From assembly GCA_022578965.1 (NCBI GenBank), contig MU400514.1:310001-374000 (forward strand): a DNA stretch of 64,000 nucleotides. Direction: 5' to 3'. The first letter of the stretch is position 1. The number at the start of each line of letters is the position of its first letter. Below are positions 14,181 through 26,376 of this stretch, in pieces. The DNA is from Xylaria sp. FL1777. Lineage: Eukaryota > Ascomycota > Sordariomycetes > Xylariales > Xylariaceae. The notes beneath the pieces are model-generated. The model saw only the letters and a program-made list of their open reading frames with translations. It was not told the origin of the DNA and ran no database searches. The position numbers and the translations under genes were made by a program.

Positions 14181-17036
14181 TTCTTTCAATCGACCGCAAG
14201 TTTATTCCCGTTACCACGATCGTTTCATCGGGGCGAATTAAACCACTAGGTAGTAGCCTTGCTACTACTCAATATCATACGAACGGATCAGCCCCGGCAT
14301 CGATGGGGCACTTACATCGTTTACGATACATATATATATTTATATATAATTCATGTCAAAGCATCTCGCCCGCTGAAGGACTCTCGTTTTGTTTTGCTAT
14401 TTTCAGGTCTCATTGTATATACCCTCACGTTAGCAAAAGGGTTTGGGCACATTAAGGTTACAGCATCAGTCGGCGCTTGGTTCTCTGTGGAGTTTTGGTC
14501 ATCTCTGTCGTGTTAGAGGTAGGCATATGGTCGGGGCGAGATAGTATACTGGCCGTCATTTTCCCCCCCTCCAACCAAGGGAGTAGCCGGGAGGGTGTAG
14601 GAAGTCGAGCTACTTTTTTTCCGTTTCATATGCATGCATGAAGTTGCGCGCGGGTTGACAGATCATTGCATGGCATAGATGGCGGGCGTTTCTCGCCAAG
14701 GAGCGTGGGCGGCGCTCTCAATACGTATTCCAAAATGCATCTACGTCTCACTTGCACAGGAAACCCCATCAAATGCCCCAAATAGAATCCTAACGTTTCA
14801 ATAATTCACAATTGGTATGGTTCATGGCATACTCTCTGGTCATTCGTTTGTAGCCTATCATAAGTCCTGCGCAGGGGAGGTAGAATTAGGCTAGGGTATG
14901 TAGTTATTACTTAGAGTACCATCTCAACCACCCACTCGACCGAGGGATGTCTTCTGCGTAGAAACCCATCCTGGCCCGAAAAGCTGACCATCCTTGCAGC
15001 TCGGACAGCTCCGCGACTCAACCGCGATTCGTCGACCCAGCGTTAGGTGATTGTGAAGGCACACACACACACACCACTCACACTCACATACACACACCTA
15101 ACACGAGTCAAGCTATGTAAGGGCTTCCCGTAAAGGAGGGGGGAAATGAATGCCGCCAGCCCGATCTACGATATGCCAGCGCAATAGGCAGTCAGATGTC
15201 ACTCGCGGCAACGGCACTACTAACATTGGCACTAAGAGGAGAATACAGATGTTCTAGGTGTTGCACAGCACCACGCGGGAAGCGTGCCCCTTCAGAGCCC
15301 ATGCCATACGACGTGAGCTGTCAGATTAACGACATGTGCTCGAGTTATTGTCAAGCTGGTGGTGCTACAAGCACGCACACGAGAGAAGAGGGCACGGACA
15401 GGTCAGCCCAGGCCTTGCTAGGAACGGACGCCAGCTAATTGAGACCGGTCAGAGAAAAAACGGGATCGGCTGCTGGACTAGGCCGTGGAGCCGAGACCCC
15501 CTTTCCCTCTCCCGGTTGCGTTTGTCTAACCTATATCTGGGCTCTGGTCGCCCGGTGGCTGACGCATACTTTCCGTACGGACGTACCTTGATGAAGCTGG
15601 CACGTAGTCTCACTTTGTGACTTGATGCTGTGCCCTTGAGGGAGCGTCACCCATGTTACAAGACCGCATGCGCCAGTGCAGCGCATGTGTACCTATGAGC
15701 GTGTTTGGTATATCTCTCTGCCTCTTTTCTCTAGATACGTGCTAGTCACCCTGAGTCTCGTGTATTCAAATCGTTGAGGCCCAACTACGTACGGCGTTCG
15801 TATAGGAAAGTGTTCTTCCAAGGCGAGGACAATGACGTATTTCCTAGATAAGGCTTGAAGCTGAATAATAGGTGGCTTGAACTGTCACACACACATACTG
15901 CGTACACACATTCCGACTGGGTAGGTCACAAACAGCGCAGGGAATGAAGGCTCAGAGTCGCAGGTTCTCCGAACGACACAGTTTCACAAACAAGTTGGTA
16001 TTATGATGCCTCTGTACTCGCTTCGTGCTGCCCACCCGCTCTTTTTCGGCTTCACGGAAGGAGATTGAGGGCATCCCCGGCATCCAACAGCATTGGGGGA
16101 TATGAAATCCACCCCGTCATCTACCATCTGAGCCATCTGAGCCATCTCGCTGCGAGATCACTTGAATCTTCCGGTGGCGTTGAACAAAAGTGCGATTTGG
16201 ATGGTGATGTTCTTGACGCCGACCGAGAACCGGCGGCAGGCTGCATGACAACCCATGCACCGCCAGACAACTCCTGTACAACTCCTGTCCTGTACACTAG
16301 CGTACACGTCTTGCCTCTCCCCCAATGAGACGGGATGCGACCTAGACGGGCGGGAGGCTGCGCTCTGCCGTCAGCAACAAGTACCTCAGCTCTGGAGCCC
16401 CGCCGCAAATCAGAATGATTGATCGAGTTGCTGGGCCTGCACCTGCAACGAAATCTTACCTGTGTCCCGATCTCCCTTTTCTTACCAAATGGTGCGACAA
16501 CGTCCATCTAGGACGTCGTTATTGCTGTGTGTTCTTCTTGATAAGGACGCCTCACCCGATGGCGCACCACCCACCTACCTACCTACATACATACATACAT
16601 ACTGCGTACATACATACCCTTACCCCTGATGCTTCTCCTCCTTGGAGACAGAGGATTGGCAAAAGAAACCACCAATTTCATGTGGGCGCTGTGCGAGACA
16701 CTGCGGATCGAAGCGCTAGACAAGGCCCCCGACGATGTGCGGCTCAAAGCCAGCCAGTCATGGCTACTGTACATCTGTACTTCGCTGATAGACTCACCGC
16801 TGCCACATGGCAAGCCTGACAATGCCTGATGGGCCATGGCTGCAACCCTGACTAGGTTTCTCGGGACTAGAGTTTGCAAGGGAATCACAGTTAGTTAAGC
16901 CTGGGGTGCATTTGGCGCCATCTTGCATGTCAAAAGTCTATTGTCGTAGCCGTTGGTGTGCAACTCTGGAAGGCCTTCGCGCCAACGATATCAGATCATC
17001 CCAGCATCAGATCGGCGCAAAAAAAGCAAAAGGGCC

Positions 17037-17061
17037 AAAAAAAAAAAAAAAAAAAAAAAAA
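17037..17061. repeat. Poly(A) homopolymer run
   Basis: Twenty-five consecutive A, preceded by A-rich sequence and followed by GGTAGG. A second run of 19 A lies at 17587-17605. Either could be the tail of an old retroposed copy or simple homopolymer expansion. No flanking target-site duplication was found by eye. Confidence 0.9.
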
Positions 17062-19383
17062 GGTAGGCAGAGAAGCTTGCAGGACTTCTCACTCCGACCC
17101 CCCCTTTGAAAGGATGCCTAACTACCTAGTTAGCTGCAATCCCACTTGCTAGAGGCTTTCCTTGTTGTCTTTCCGTGAGACACCCAACGAAATGTGAGCT
17201 ATCTATCCCCGGTGCCATCTGTCATCACCACTCCCGCAAATCCCGTCGCACAAATCCAAGACATGGCCGTACTTCACATCGATTTACGGAGATACAATCG
17301 GCAATCAACCACCTTTGGTGCCATGTCGCAGAGACTTGTACGTGTTGGAGTGACTATAGGGTCACCACACAACACTCCATGACATTGCATGAAACCCGTA
17401 TCTACCTACCTAATACCTTTTTCTCCGAAATACGACGGCGTTGGGCAAGGCCCGAGGAGGCTAAACGTCGCTTGTTTGATGCCATCATGACAAACCATCT
17501 GCGAGCGGCTGTATGCACCCCGCGGCGAGCAACCAGAACGTGATATCTTGACAGTTCTTAAACAGTTTACGGTAAGGAATGTTTCCAAAAAAAAAAAAAA
17601 AAAAATTAAAAAAAAATTCCCTGCTTTATACACAATACGCCGGGTTCGCTACGACCTGCCTGCCATAGCTACATGTCTTAGACGACGGCTCGCCTCCAAC
17701 TTCCTCTAGCTCACGAAGTTTCAGAGCCCTACGTACAATCGGTGCCATCGCCCGCAATCAGTGTCTGAGATGACCGCCCACAAGAGCGGCTATGTCTCAG
17801 CCTCGTGTGTCCAGTATATACCCAAAGTCGCGTTGTCTCAACGTCGACCTTGTGTCTCTGAAAGGTCATTTCGAGACAATAAAATTCAATGCGCGTGTCT
17901 CTGGAAATGAGGGGGGAAGTTTGCATTTGCTTGGCCTGACTTACCTGAAGGGCCACGTGGTGCCTTCTTTCACCACCCGATATGAAGCACGGATTTCAGC
18001 GTCATTCCACAGGCATATTTTAGCTCGTCGGATTTCATCAGGATCGAAAAAGGAACATGATGATGGTAGTTCCTCGGCTACTGCCGAGTGATCGCCGAAC
18101 GGCGTACGCCTCACCATGTATGTGTATGTCTCTGGTCATCATGGGTCTGAGTATGTGAATTCTTTTTTTTTCTCCCTGGGCTTTTTGTCAAGCATGGGTT
18201 AGACTTTCGTCTCATGACTATTGAACCCGTGCCTTCGCCTCCGAGACCATTCGTAGGCTCACGTCCACAAGCAATGGATGACAAGGAGGTCATGAGAGCC
18301 ATTGCATAAGGATTTCGTCGAGAGCTAGTCTTGGCTGTCAATGTGATTGGTATTATATGCAGCATCTCAAATGCACCCGGACGAGATCTCGCGACCGCAC
18401 TCTGTTGGAGCTAAGGCTAGATGGCCAATATAGAGTTCGCGCCATGTTGGCTGTATGTAGGGCGGGCAGCCTAGTACAATCTGAATCGAACTCGCATCGT
18501 CGATCTCGTCGTTTCGGCAGATTCTCTCCTCCACCTTTTCTCCACACTTCATCCGAAACTAAGTTTGCCCTAGTGGAAGAAAAGCTGACGATGGCGTGAC
18601 CTGGAAGACTGTCATGCCGGCCAAACTCTCGACGAAGCTACTGATAATGCACATAACAACAAGAATATCGCAGATCGGAGAGTTTCGCACTAAACTTTGT
18701 TCTTTTTTTAAGTTATGTCTTTGGTCGCATTGGAACTAGGTATGACTAGAACTAAAGTCCTGGTACCCCTCGGATCAGATCCTCCCTTGGTTACTATACT
18801 AGCCATATCGTTTGAAATCTTGATGAGAAGACACTAACGCATAGACGATCATCTGATCTAAGATCAGTTACGCAGTAGTTTCATGATAAGCAGATATCGT
18901 GTCAAGATTGCGTAGTGTGCAGTAACCTCCTTCACTAATCTCCGTCTCCTACTCAGTAATCGTAGAATACCTACCCTCCTGCTCTCCTGTCTTAGGAAGG
19001 CGGCGTACAATGTACATAGGAGTTTCATTTACATACTTCTCAAACAGTATTACAGGAGTAACTAACAGACATTGATTGGCGCAAGGGGTGTTTCTTCCAG
19101 GGCTATCCTTCAACACAAACTTCTCATGTCTTTTGTAATCTATAGCTAATATAAACTGTTGGCATGTTCGAAACGAAACTGTAACAGCATAAGTGAGTGA
19201 GATGGAGGAGGGACAAGAAACCAACTTATCATTATCCTTGACAATCAGTTATTAACAAGATACTATTTACAGGTGCAACAATATCACCTCCAACGCAGGC
19301 TTACACTGGAAACAACGAGGTGCGCTACCAACACCAAGCGGAAGCATCTTGAGCTCACCCCATGGGGTTTGATCAACTAGCTG

Positions 19384-19415
19384 TACTGCGTAAGATCCTG
19401 AGTCCTTACGCAGTA
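19384..19415. repeat. Perfect 11-bp inverted repeat made of two TACTGCGTA motifs
   Basis: TACTGCGTAAG at 19384-19394 and its exact reverse complement CTTACGCAGTA at 19405-19415 are separated by 10 bp. The structure could form a hairpin in RNA or single-stranded DNA, or present two facing binding sites. It is the only pair of the dispersed motif arranged this closely. Confidence 0.85.
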
Positions 19416-22400
19416 GACTAGAGATTAGTTACAGTAGTAGTCTGGGTAGTGCCAAGTGAGATGTAGCGGGGCGATTATCGAGATCTCAGACATCTTCACC
19501 GGTTGGCGCCCTTGCAGTCATGCCACGATATAGCGCGTGCGATCTATCAGTAGATGGATATTCAGCTACTGTAAGCGCCTGACTCGCGCACGCGATGCGA
19601 GCAACCCTGTCCTCCCGTAGCTGCGTTTTCCAAGGGCTAACAAGCTTCTAGTGGCCATACTCCTGCTTATTAATATCGCATACTTCCGAACATCTACTGA
19701 TCTACTGCGTACATGTGCGCTGTATCTGAAGATTACCGTAATTCCAAATCATGGATGTGGTCGTGATGACATCTGAGCATCTTTGCGCTCTATCACACCA
19801 CGGGGGCATGCCCGTTAACATTGTACGTTCACCTCTCGCTGCGTCCGGCAGGGAGAGTAAGACCAGCCAGCATAGGTTAGGTAGCATTGATAATAAACTA
19901 CGCGTACACAATATCGACACTCGGCCTCCTTGTATCCCTCGTTGTTCCGGCACATCCGGGTCTACAGGTGCAGTATTCCCCTGTTGGGAAGCTGCCAATA
20001 GTATACTCGGTATAGGTATACCGAAAACCTCATGCGCCCGCCTCGCTGACTTGTTTCATGTTTGTCCTTTAGTTAACTTACTTAAGTGGTGAAAACAAAC
20101 CGAAAGAGAAAGACCAGCTAACAGGAGAATAGGAGAAGGAAGAATATGAAAAAAGGCTCCTGGCTATTAATATCTACAGTCAAAACACTTGACCGGAACC
20201 GTTCCGGGCTGGCTATTCCATCATCGTTGCTTGTTTGGTTAGATATACCCAGTGCCTATCTTTCTCTCCCTGCAAGATCGATCACACGCATAGGCGTGTG
20301 TGACCTCACAACCATGTCTTAGATTCCGGGACCGAGGTGTGGCTTTTTTACTACCGTATCTCTCCCTTTTTTTTTTTTTCTTCCCACCCTTACCTCAGAT
20401 TTATTCCCCGTACCTCAAGAGGGGAATATGTCTTATCTTACATAACTCGAGTAGGTAAGCACGGAGGTACAGACAGTTACCTGTAGTTGTCGTTATAGGT
20501 AGGAAGACATGCTAATGCGTGGCGTTTCTGCCGCTGCAGTTAGAGAGGGTCTCCCGGACTGTAACCCTGGAACGACTATCCGTGGATCGAACGGTCCATT
20601 TTTACGGTGATCCAAGTAGGTAGGTGTATGTAAGTCAGCTCGAGTGTCCCTGTATTATTCTAGACTTTTCGTTTTGCTTCTCCCGCGCGGCTAGTCCCGC
20701 TCGCAGGTATCATCACATCGTGGACTGTTTCGTAGCTAAGGTGTGTCTCTCTCTCCAAAAGCCCTTCATATATCCACAATTGCCGGATTCTCGTGAAAAT
20801 CCCCCACCTTCGGGACATGGTATCATATCACCACGCTCAGTCTTCCTCGGTGGCATGGTGGTGTCGCGATTATAGTGTATATACCGTTGGGACTGACCGT
20901 ACAGTACTTCGCGTACGGCCTGGGTAGACGTTTACCGCATTGAGCAATTACATGGTCCCGCCATGCTGGGTGGGAATGTGCGCCGCGCCGGGGAAGCTTG
21001 CGATCCATCTGTTGGGGGTCATGCGATGGCGCACCGTGCCCGCAGCTTTTCTGAGATAAAGCCGCGATGGCGTGCTGCTATAGGCTCGCCGGCTCTCTGG
21101 TGCCTGCCGATTCACATCCCTGCATATGCACGATACGATGTCTGCTCAGAACGGTCAATCGTATGCGGATAGTCGATGGCACGGTGTACATCGACTGTGC
21201 TTGATAGGTTAGTTTTCCCCCCATTACATGTACGCTCTGCGTGAAGGGCACACACTATCCACTCCCTCGCAAACACTTCCAGAATGAAATGGTGGGCTGG
21301 AACGGACTTCATGCCTCTGAATCCCTTCGTGAACCGCTTCAGCGTAGATGGAAAATAGATGCAGCTTTTGCATGAATGAGTATAGAACGGATCATGTTCC
21401 TGAAGTTATAAATACTACTACTAGCGTTAGAATCCACAAACGTTTGTCTCAAAGACCCTGGTGCACCGAGGTAGGTAATATACAGCGAAGGCCTCGAGTA
21501 TTTCGCGTAGTTAGGTATGTATGTATCTATACTGTCTATGCTATAAGCACGGTAAAGGCAGGTAGCACAGACTATGCATTGTCAGGCACCAGGTTCTTAA
21601 AGAACAATTCTGACTCGACCATTACCAAAATTCCAAAATCACTTACACCACATCTGACCATATCGTATGGTACAAGTTCAGCTACGAACAAAAATGGTAC
21701 CATGCGCACGGAGATGTTGGGAACAGGCGTTGAGGGTTGAGGACCCGTACGGTCAGTGGCTCACTTAAGTATGGACTTTTTTTTATTTTTATTTTTTTTA
21801 TTTACTAACTATATACGGGGAAACGGGTGCTCGCGCCTCAAGCCACAAGTGATAGACGGCCCAATACACTCACGGTGGGGAAGGGAATAGAGAGTCCGGC
21901 CGAGTCCATCGAAGCCTCAATCGCTCAATCGGATGATTTATGCATGAAGGAAGAAGTCTTTAACCCGGGTGGATGGATCGGTTTAAAGTCGGGAGTGATC
22001 AATCATTTTTTCGAGCTGGTAACCTTAGACTGCCGCTAGTTATTAACCGATTATCAACATGCTAGATGAGGTAGTGCTTACTTCTGCTTGTATTATCGCG
22101 GTATAGGAGGGAGCGCCACCGGGAAATTAAGATAGAGAGCGCTATCTCCGTCTATACTACACGAGAAGCGCTAACTGCGGAGACTTCACCAGACTATTAG
22201 TTCAAGCGGTAAAGTAGCTGGTGGAAAAAATATCTCTTAGCAGGTAGCTATAACGCTTTCTGTTCTAGCGCATCTATGACGATCATCCTAGTGTAGCATA
22301 CGAAGAATAATTAGTGAAAATGCCGGAAGGGCGGAAGCTTGGTAGTGCGGGAAAAAGAAGCCTAAGAGACGTGATGTCTCTCGGATGTACTATTAATTCC

Positions 22401-22478
22401 CAGCTAGCAAGATGCCACGAGTAGGGAATGTTACGCGGTAACACCGCGTTTCTCAGCCAATCTAACTCCCTTCTGGGG

Positions 22479-24837
22479 TCAGTTTATCTCATCTGACGAC
22501 CGCTTGACACCGTTGCTTCCGCAGCCTCCCCGAAATTGTCCGAGGAGTTTCCCGAGCTGAGGCACGTCAAGCCCCTTCCAGCCCCTGCCGGCCTGCTCGC
22601 GCTCTCCGATGTCGATGACGGCGCTCACCAGGCCCTTGGTGATCTCATCGTCGACGACACTGTCGCGCTTGTATGCAGGGTGCTTAGCGACGAAGTGTCG
22701 AATCCATCTCGCCGCCGTCCATAGCTCACCGCTCGCACGTTTACGGATGAGGTCAAGGTATGTAGAGAGCTCGCAGCGTGTCTGCACGTCTACGTTGACG
22801 GAGTCGAGGTAGCTCTCGACGATGGGAATGAGGCCGGGGAAGTCGTGATCCCCGGACTTAGACCCATTGATCACCTCATCGACCGTCATCAGCGCGTACT
22901 CGTCCTCGACGGCGCTGATGGGACTCGGTGGTCTGCTGGTCGTTGGTGAATTCGCAGTTGATCCCACGGCGCTCCGGGGTGTTCGGTTGGGGAATGGGTT
23001 TTTCCGGAAGTAAAACTTCTTCTCCAGCACGGCGTCTCGCGCGTGCGCCGTCTCCATATTTCCGTCGACCTTGACGATAGGGATGTAGAAGTTCAGGTCG
23101 AAGCTTAGGATGGCCCTTGTGATCAATACCATGAAGACGGAAAACGCAGCGTTCTCAAAGTCTGTGATCTGAATCTCCATAGGCCGAAACTCAACACGCC
23201 AGCCGATGTCCGACCCTGCCGGGGGAGGTTTGAATCGCATGTGCTGCCAGTTGGTGCTTTGGAGATTCTCAAAGTGATCGGTCTTAGTCAAATCCAGCTC
23301 CTCCAGGTCTTCATTGAAGATAACAATAGGATCGCGGATAAACAGGTGCGCAAAGTGCGTAGCTAGTAAGTCATCCATGCCGCCCTTGAGTAATTGCGCT
23401 TTGATAGATTCGTCGATCACGAGATTAGGGTCAAAGTACTCGGGCCGAAGGCGCGGGTCAGTACTTATATAAGTCGAGTTTGATGCGTAACGGGACTTGG
23501 GAATTCGCCATCGACTCTCTTTCAGGGGCTGGTTATTGTCAGCTGGCGAGCTTCAGGAAGATGTGTTAATTTCTACTCACTTTTTCTCCCAGCTCTTCAG
23601 CTGTTCGATCATCAACGGCGCGGCTGATTTGGTTCCAGCGAACGTCTGTATCTGCCAAAAACCCCTTGTATATAGGTGTGGCGGCCGTCAATGCTAGCAT
23701 AATTGGACCGAGTGGGCTGAGTTGATCATACATCCTTCTACCCTCTGTAATGTTTTCTGCCTGGAATGTGATTTGTAAACAACAGCTTCCCATACCAAAC
23801 ACCATGGCATCCATGTGAATGAAGTTGTCTGGAGCGGCCCCATTTCTCACATCGTCATCCTCCGGCCAGTTATGAAGATCATAGTTGACCGTGGGGTCTT
23901 TCCAGGGATTTGGCGTCTTCTCATCATGAAAGATTGGGACGTTTACCTGTACCTTCCTTCCTCGGCGCCATCGGATATTAGCAGCCAGTGTGGGAAAGCG
24001 GATGTGAGGATTGGCAATCTCATCCGGAACAAACTGGGAACGAAGTTTGGGTCCGGATGGGGGGTAGTATGGATCGGTAAATACTCCAGGAACACCAAGG
24101 CGCGGGAAAGTTGTAAGTGTGATAGGGTATTCTTCACTGTCCATGTGCTCTTTGGCAATCTTTCTCCTGGGCCGAGTTTAGCGTTTGTGTCCATAGCATA
24201 CTTGTGCATAATAAAATTTACCTTGTCTTCATGTCAGACTCCACCTCTAATAACTCCTTGAAGCCAATTCCCCATGGCTTACCGGGAGTAGCCTCAAGCA
24301 TGAATCTACCAAATTCGGGGTGGAACACCGGCAGAGGATTCGAGTTCTGCGGACTGACATCCTGGAGATCGGGGACGCCTCCACCATTAGCGGAGAGCTC
24401 CTCGTCCGCAGCTAGTGCCTTGAGGATGTCGGCCTGCCGAAGAGACAGAAGCACATTCGGGGCATCGTTAGAGTACCGGACAACGAGGTATTCGACCTAT
24501 CGGAGGGCGAGTTAGAAGTACGGCTCAGCCCGAAAGGAGCATGGCGTCAATCACCTCATCGCCCCAGAGCATGGCATCTCGTTCCTTATGCTTTGCCTTG
24601 TTCCAGATCTCTAGCAATTGCTACCCTCCAAGTCAGCCTTGGGTGCTGGCAAATGACGGGCCATCCATGGCATAATAGTACCTTGATACCCCATTCCCTG
24701 ACTTGTTGCGCACGCTTCTGCGCATCCGGCCAATCAAGGGCCGTACCCAGTGCTCTATATGAAGCGGTTAGCGAAGGTATACGGCATAACGAAAAAGCCT
24801 CTCATCCTCGAGACTAATGAACGTACAAGAGACCCAT
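22479..24837 (-). CDS. GSH1: Glutamate-cysteine ligase (gamma-glutamylcysteine synthetase)
   Basis: Catalyses the ATP-dependent joining of L-glutamate and L-cysteine, the first and rate-limiting step of glutathione synthesis, in the cytosol. Exons, 5' to 3' on the minus strand: 24837-24827, 24754-24682, 24620-24555, 24496-24222, 24166-23581, 23528-22479; 686 residues, close to yeast Gsh1. Family blocks in order: N-terminal MGLLALGT, WGDEVEYLVV, FHPEFGRFMLEATPGKPWG, RRKIAKEHM, LTTFPRLG, a metal/substrate region with MGSCCLQITFQ, and WRVEFRPMEIQITDFENAAF. All introns keep phase and have GT..AG ends. The first exon is only 11 nt (MGL plus two bases of the next codon); without it the conserved N-terminus cannot be built, which fixes the start. 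A poorly conserved Ser/Pro insert follows NPFPNRTPR, as in other fungal members. Confidence 0.95.
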
Positions 24838-26376
24838 GCCGGGCTACAAGATCTTGGTAGACTAGTCAGGTAGCTCTCAACGGAACGGTTAAAGTAATAT
24901 GGCCGGTTTTCACGGGAAGAGCCGGTTCTGCCGCTGAGATATTCGAACGTGGGTCTCCTAAATAGGAAAAGCGGACGCAAAAGAGGGATTGCTGGATAGC
25001 CCAAGCCGAAGCGTTCTGTGAATTGAATCAGGGCGCTTCCAGCCAACCAGCGTGGTTGTGATTACCAGATGGTCAGTATTCCCGTAGCGGCCCCGACCCG
25101 AATGTACGATGGGTGGCCCGTTTCGGTGTGCCGATAGAGCAGAAAGAGAAAGAAACCAAAGTCGTCACCTTATAGCCCTGGCGATCGTCAGACGCGGCTG
25201 GCGCCGGCTTCACCTGCGAATTGCCCGCCACGCCGTTTGTTTACTTGCGAGAGCGCTCCAAGAGTTTCCCGACACAAGATCAATAACCCCCCACGACGGT
25301 TCAGGGTCCCGTGAGCATGGCCGCGAATGAGACGTACTGGCTGGGGTGCTGGAGGTGGGCTGGCTATGCAGCGTCGTTAGTGAGTTAGTGCTAGACAAAG
25401 CACGCAATCTGTGTCTGCTGCAACGCAGTCTTGGAGAAGACCCCAGAAACACTCGGCCGGGTTTCTCTTTACTAAAACTTGGCTATAAAAACAGGAAATG
25501 CCGGGCTCGTCTACCTGGATTCTATTGCGGTATGCCGCCCGCGGGTGGGGGGTGCGTATTTAGACAGACAAGTTTGCGGTGGGTTGAAGCTCGAATATCG
25601 AATATTGTATGGATATGATATGTAGACCCTCCTTACTGTAAGTATAGTACTGTATAGTAGACTCGAAGGTTTGCTTTCTCGCCTGCCTCCCTAGCTTTCG
25701 AGATTTTTCATGGCCGGTCTCGTTGATGCGCGTGGGGCGCTAGAAGGCAATCGACAACCGTTGCCGGTTACGCCCACCCACACCTCGATTCTTGCTTAGA
25801 AATACAGTTCGGATCGTGTCGACCTTGACGGGAGCTTGTCGCCGGTCCGTCTTTCGCGCTACCTGCGATCAAACAGCAGCCGGCTCGTTTCGGAAATTCG
25901 GGTTTTTTGGTGGCGGTGCATTTCTTTATTTCTTTAGCTATACCAGCCACAATTCTTCACTTTCTAGTCGGAATTTAAATACTATACTCTATGCGTAGAT
26001 TCTCTCTCTCCCCTTGCACGAAAAAAAAAAAATAGTCGGCTTAGGGCCCTTGTAAAACTAGCGCCATAATATCTAGGTATTTTAACTCTATGAATGTGGC
26101 TTGTTTGCCCCTTTCTATTCGACATTAGATGAGATGTTTTCTCCAACAATGAGCGAGGGTATTTAAGTTGGCTACCGTCGCTTTCCTTAACGCCCATGAA
26201 TGAAATACCAACCATAAAGATATATACTAATACAATAACCAAAGAGCTCTCGACTAGGGAGGCATGCACTGGGGCTTGCGTACGGAGATATTACAGGTCA
26301 AGCACTAGGGAGGTGGATAGTTGTCGAATCTAGTGACGTAATGGTGTAACAAGAGAGACTGCCGCCAAGGCGGCCG
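24838..26376. other. Intergenic region between GSH1 and the permease gene
   Basis: The 5' part next to 24,838 is the GSH1 promoter and the 3' part is downstream of the permease, which is transcribed in the same direction. No coding signal. An A12 run lies near 26,020-26,032. Open frames here are short and without recognisable motifs. Confidence 0.6.

Larger units (their letters stand above)
14181..22478. other. Gene-free region downstream of the nsdD-type gene
   Basis: No gene recognised in 8.3 kb. It contains an (AC)7 run at 15061-15074, poly(A) runs at 17037-17061 (25 A) and 17587-17605 (19 A, followed by TT and 9 A), an ACCT/ACAT-rich patch at about 16,572-16,618, six exact TACTGCGTA copies and the inverted repeat at 19,384-19,415. 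A minus-strand open frame at 18,949-19,224 looks protein-like but lacks an ATG and has stops just upstream; it may be a decayed fragment. The stretch 22,040-22,440 gives no coding signal. Confidence 0.65.
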
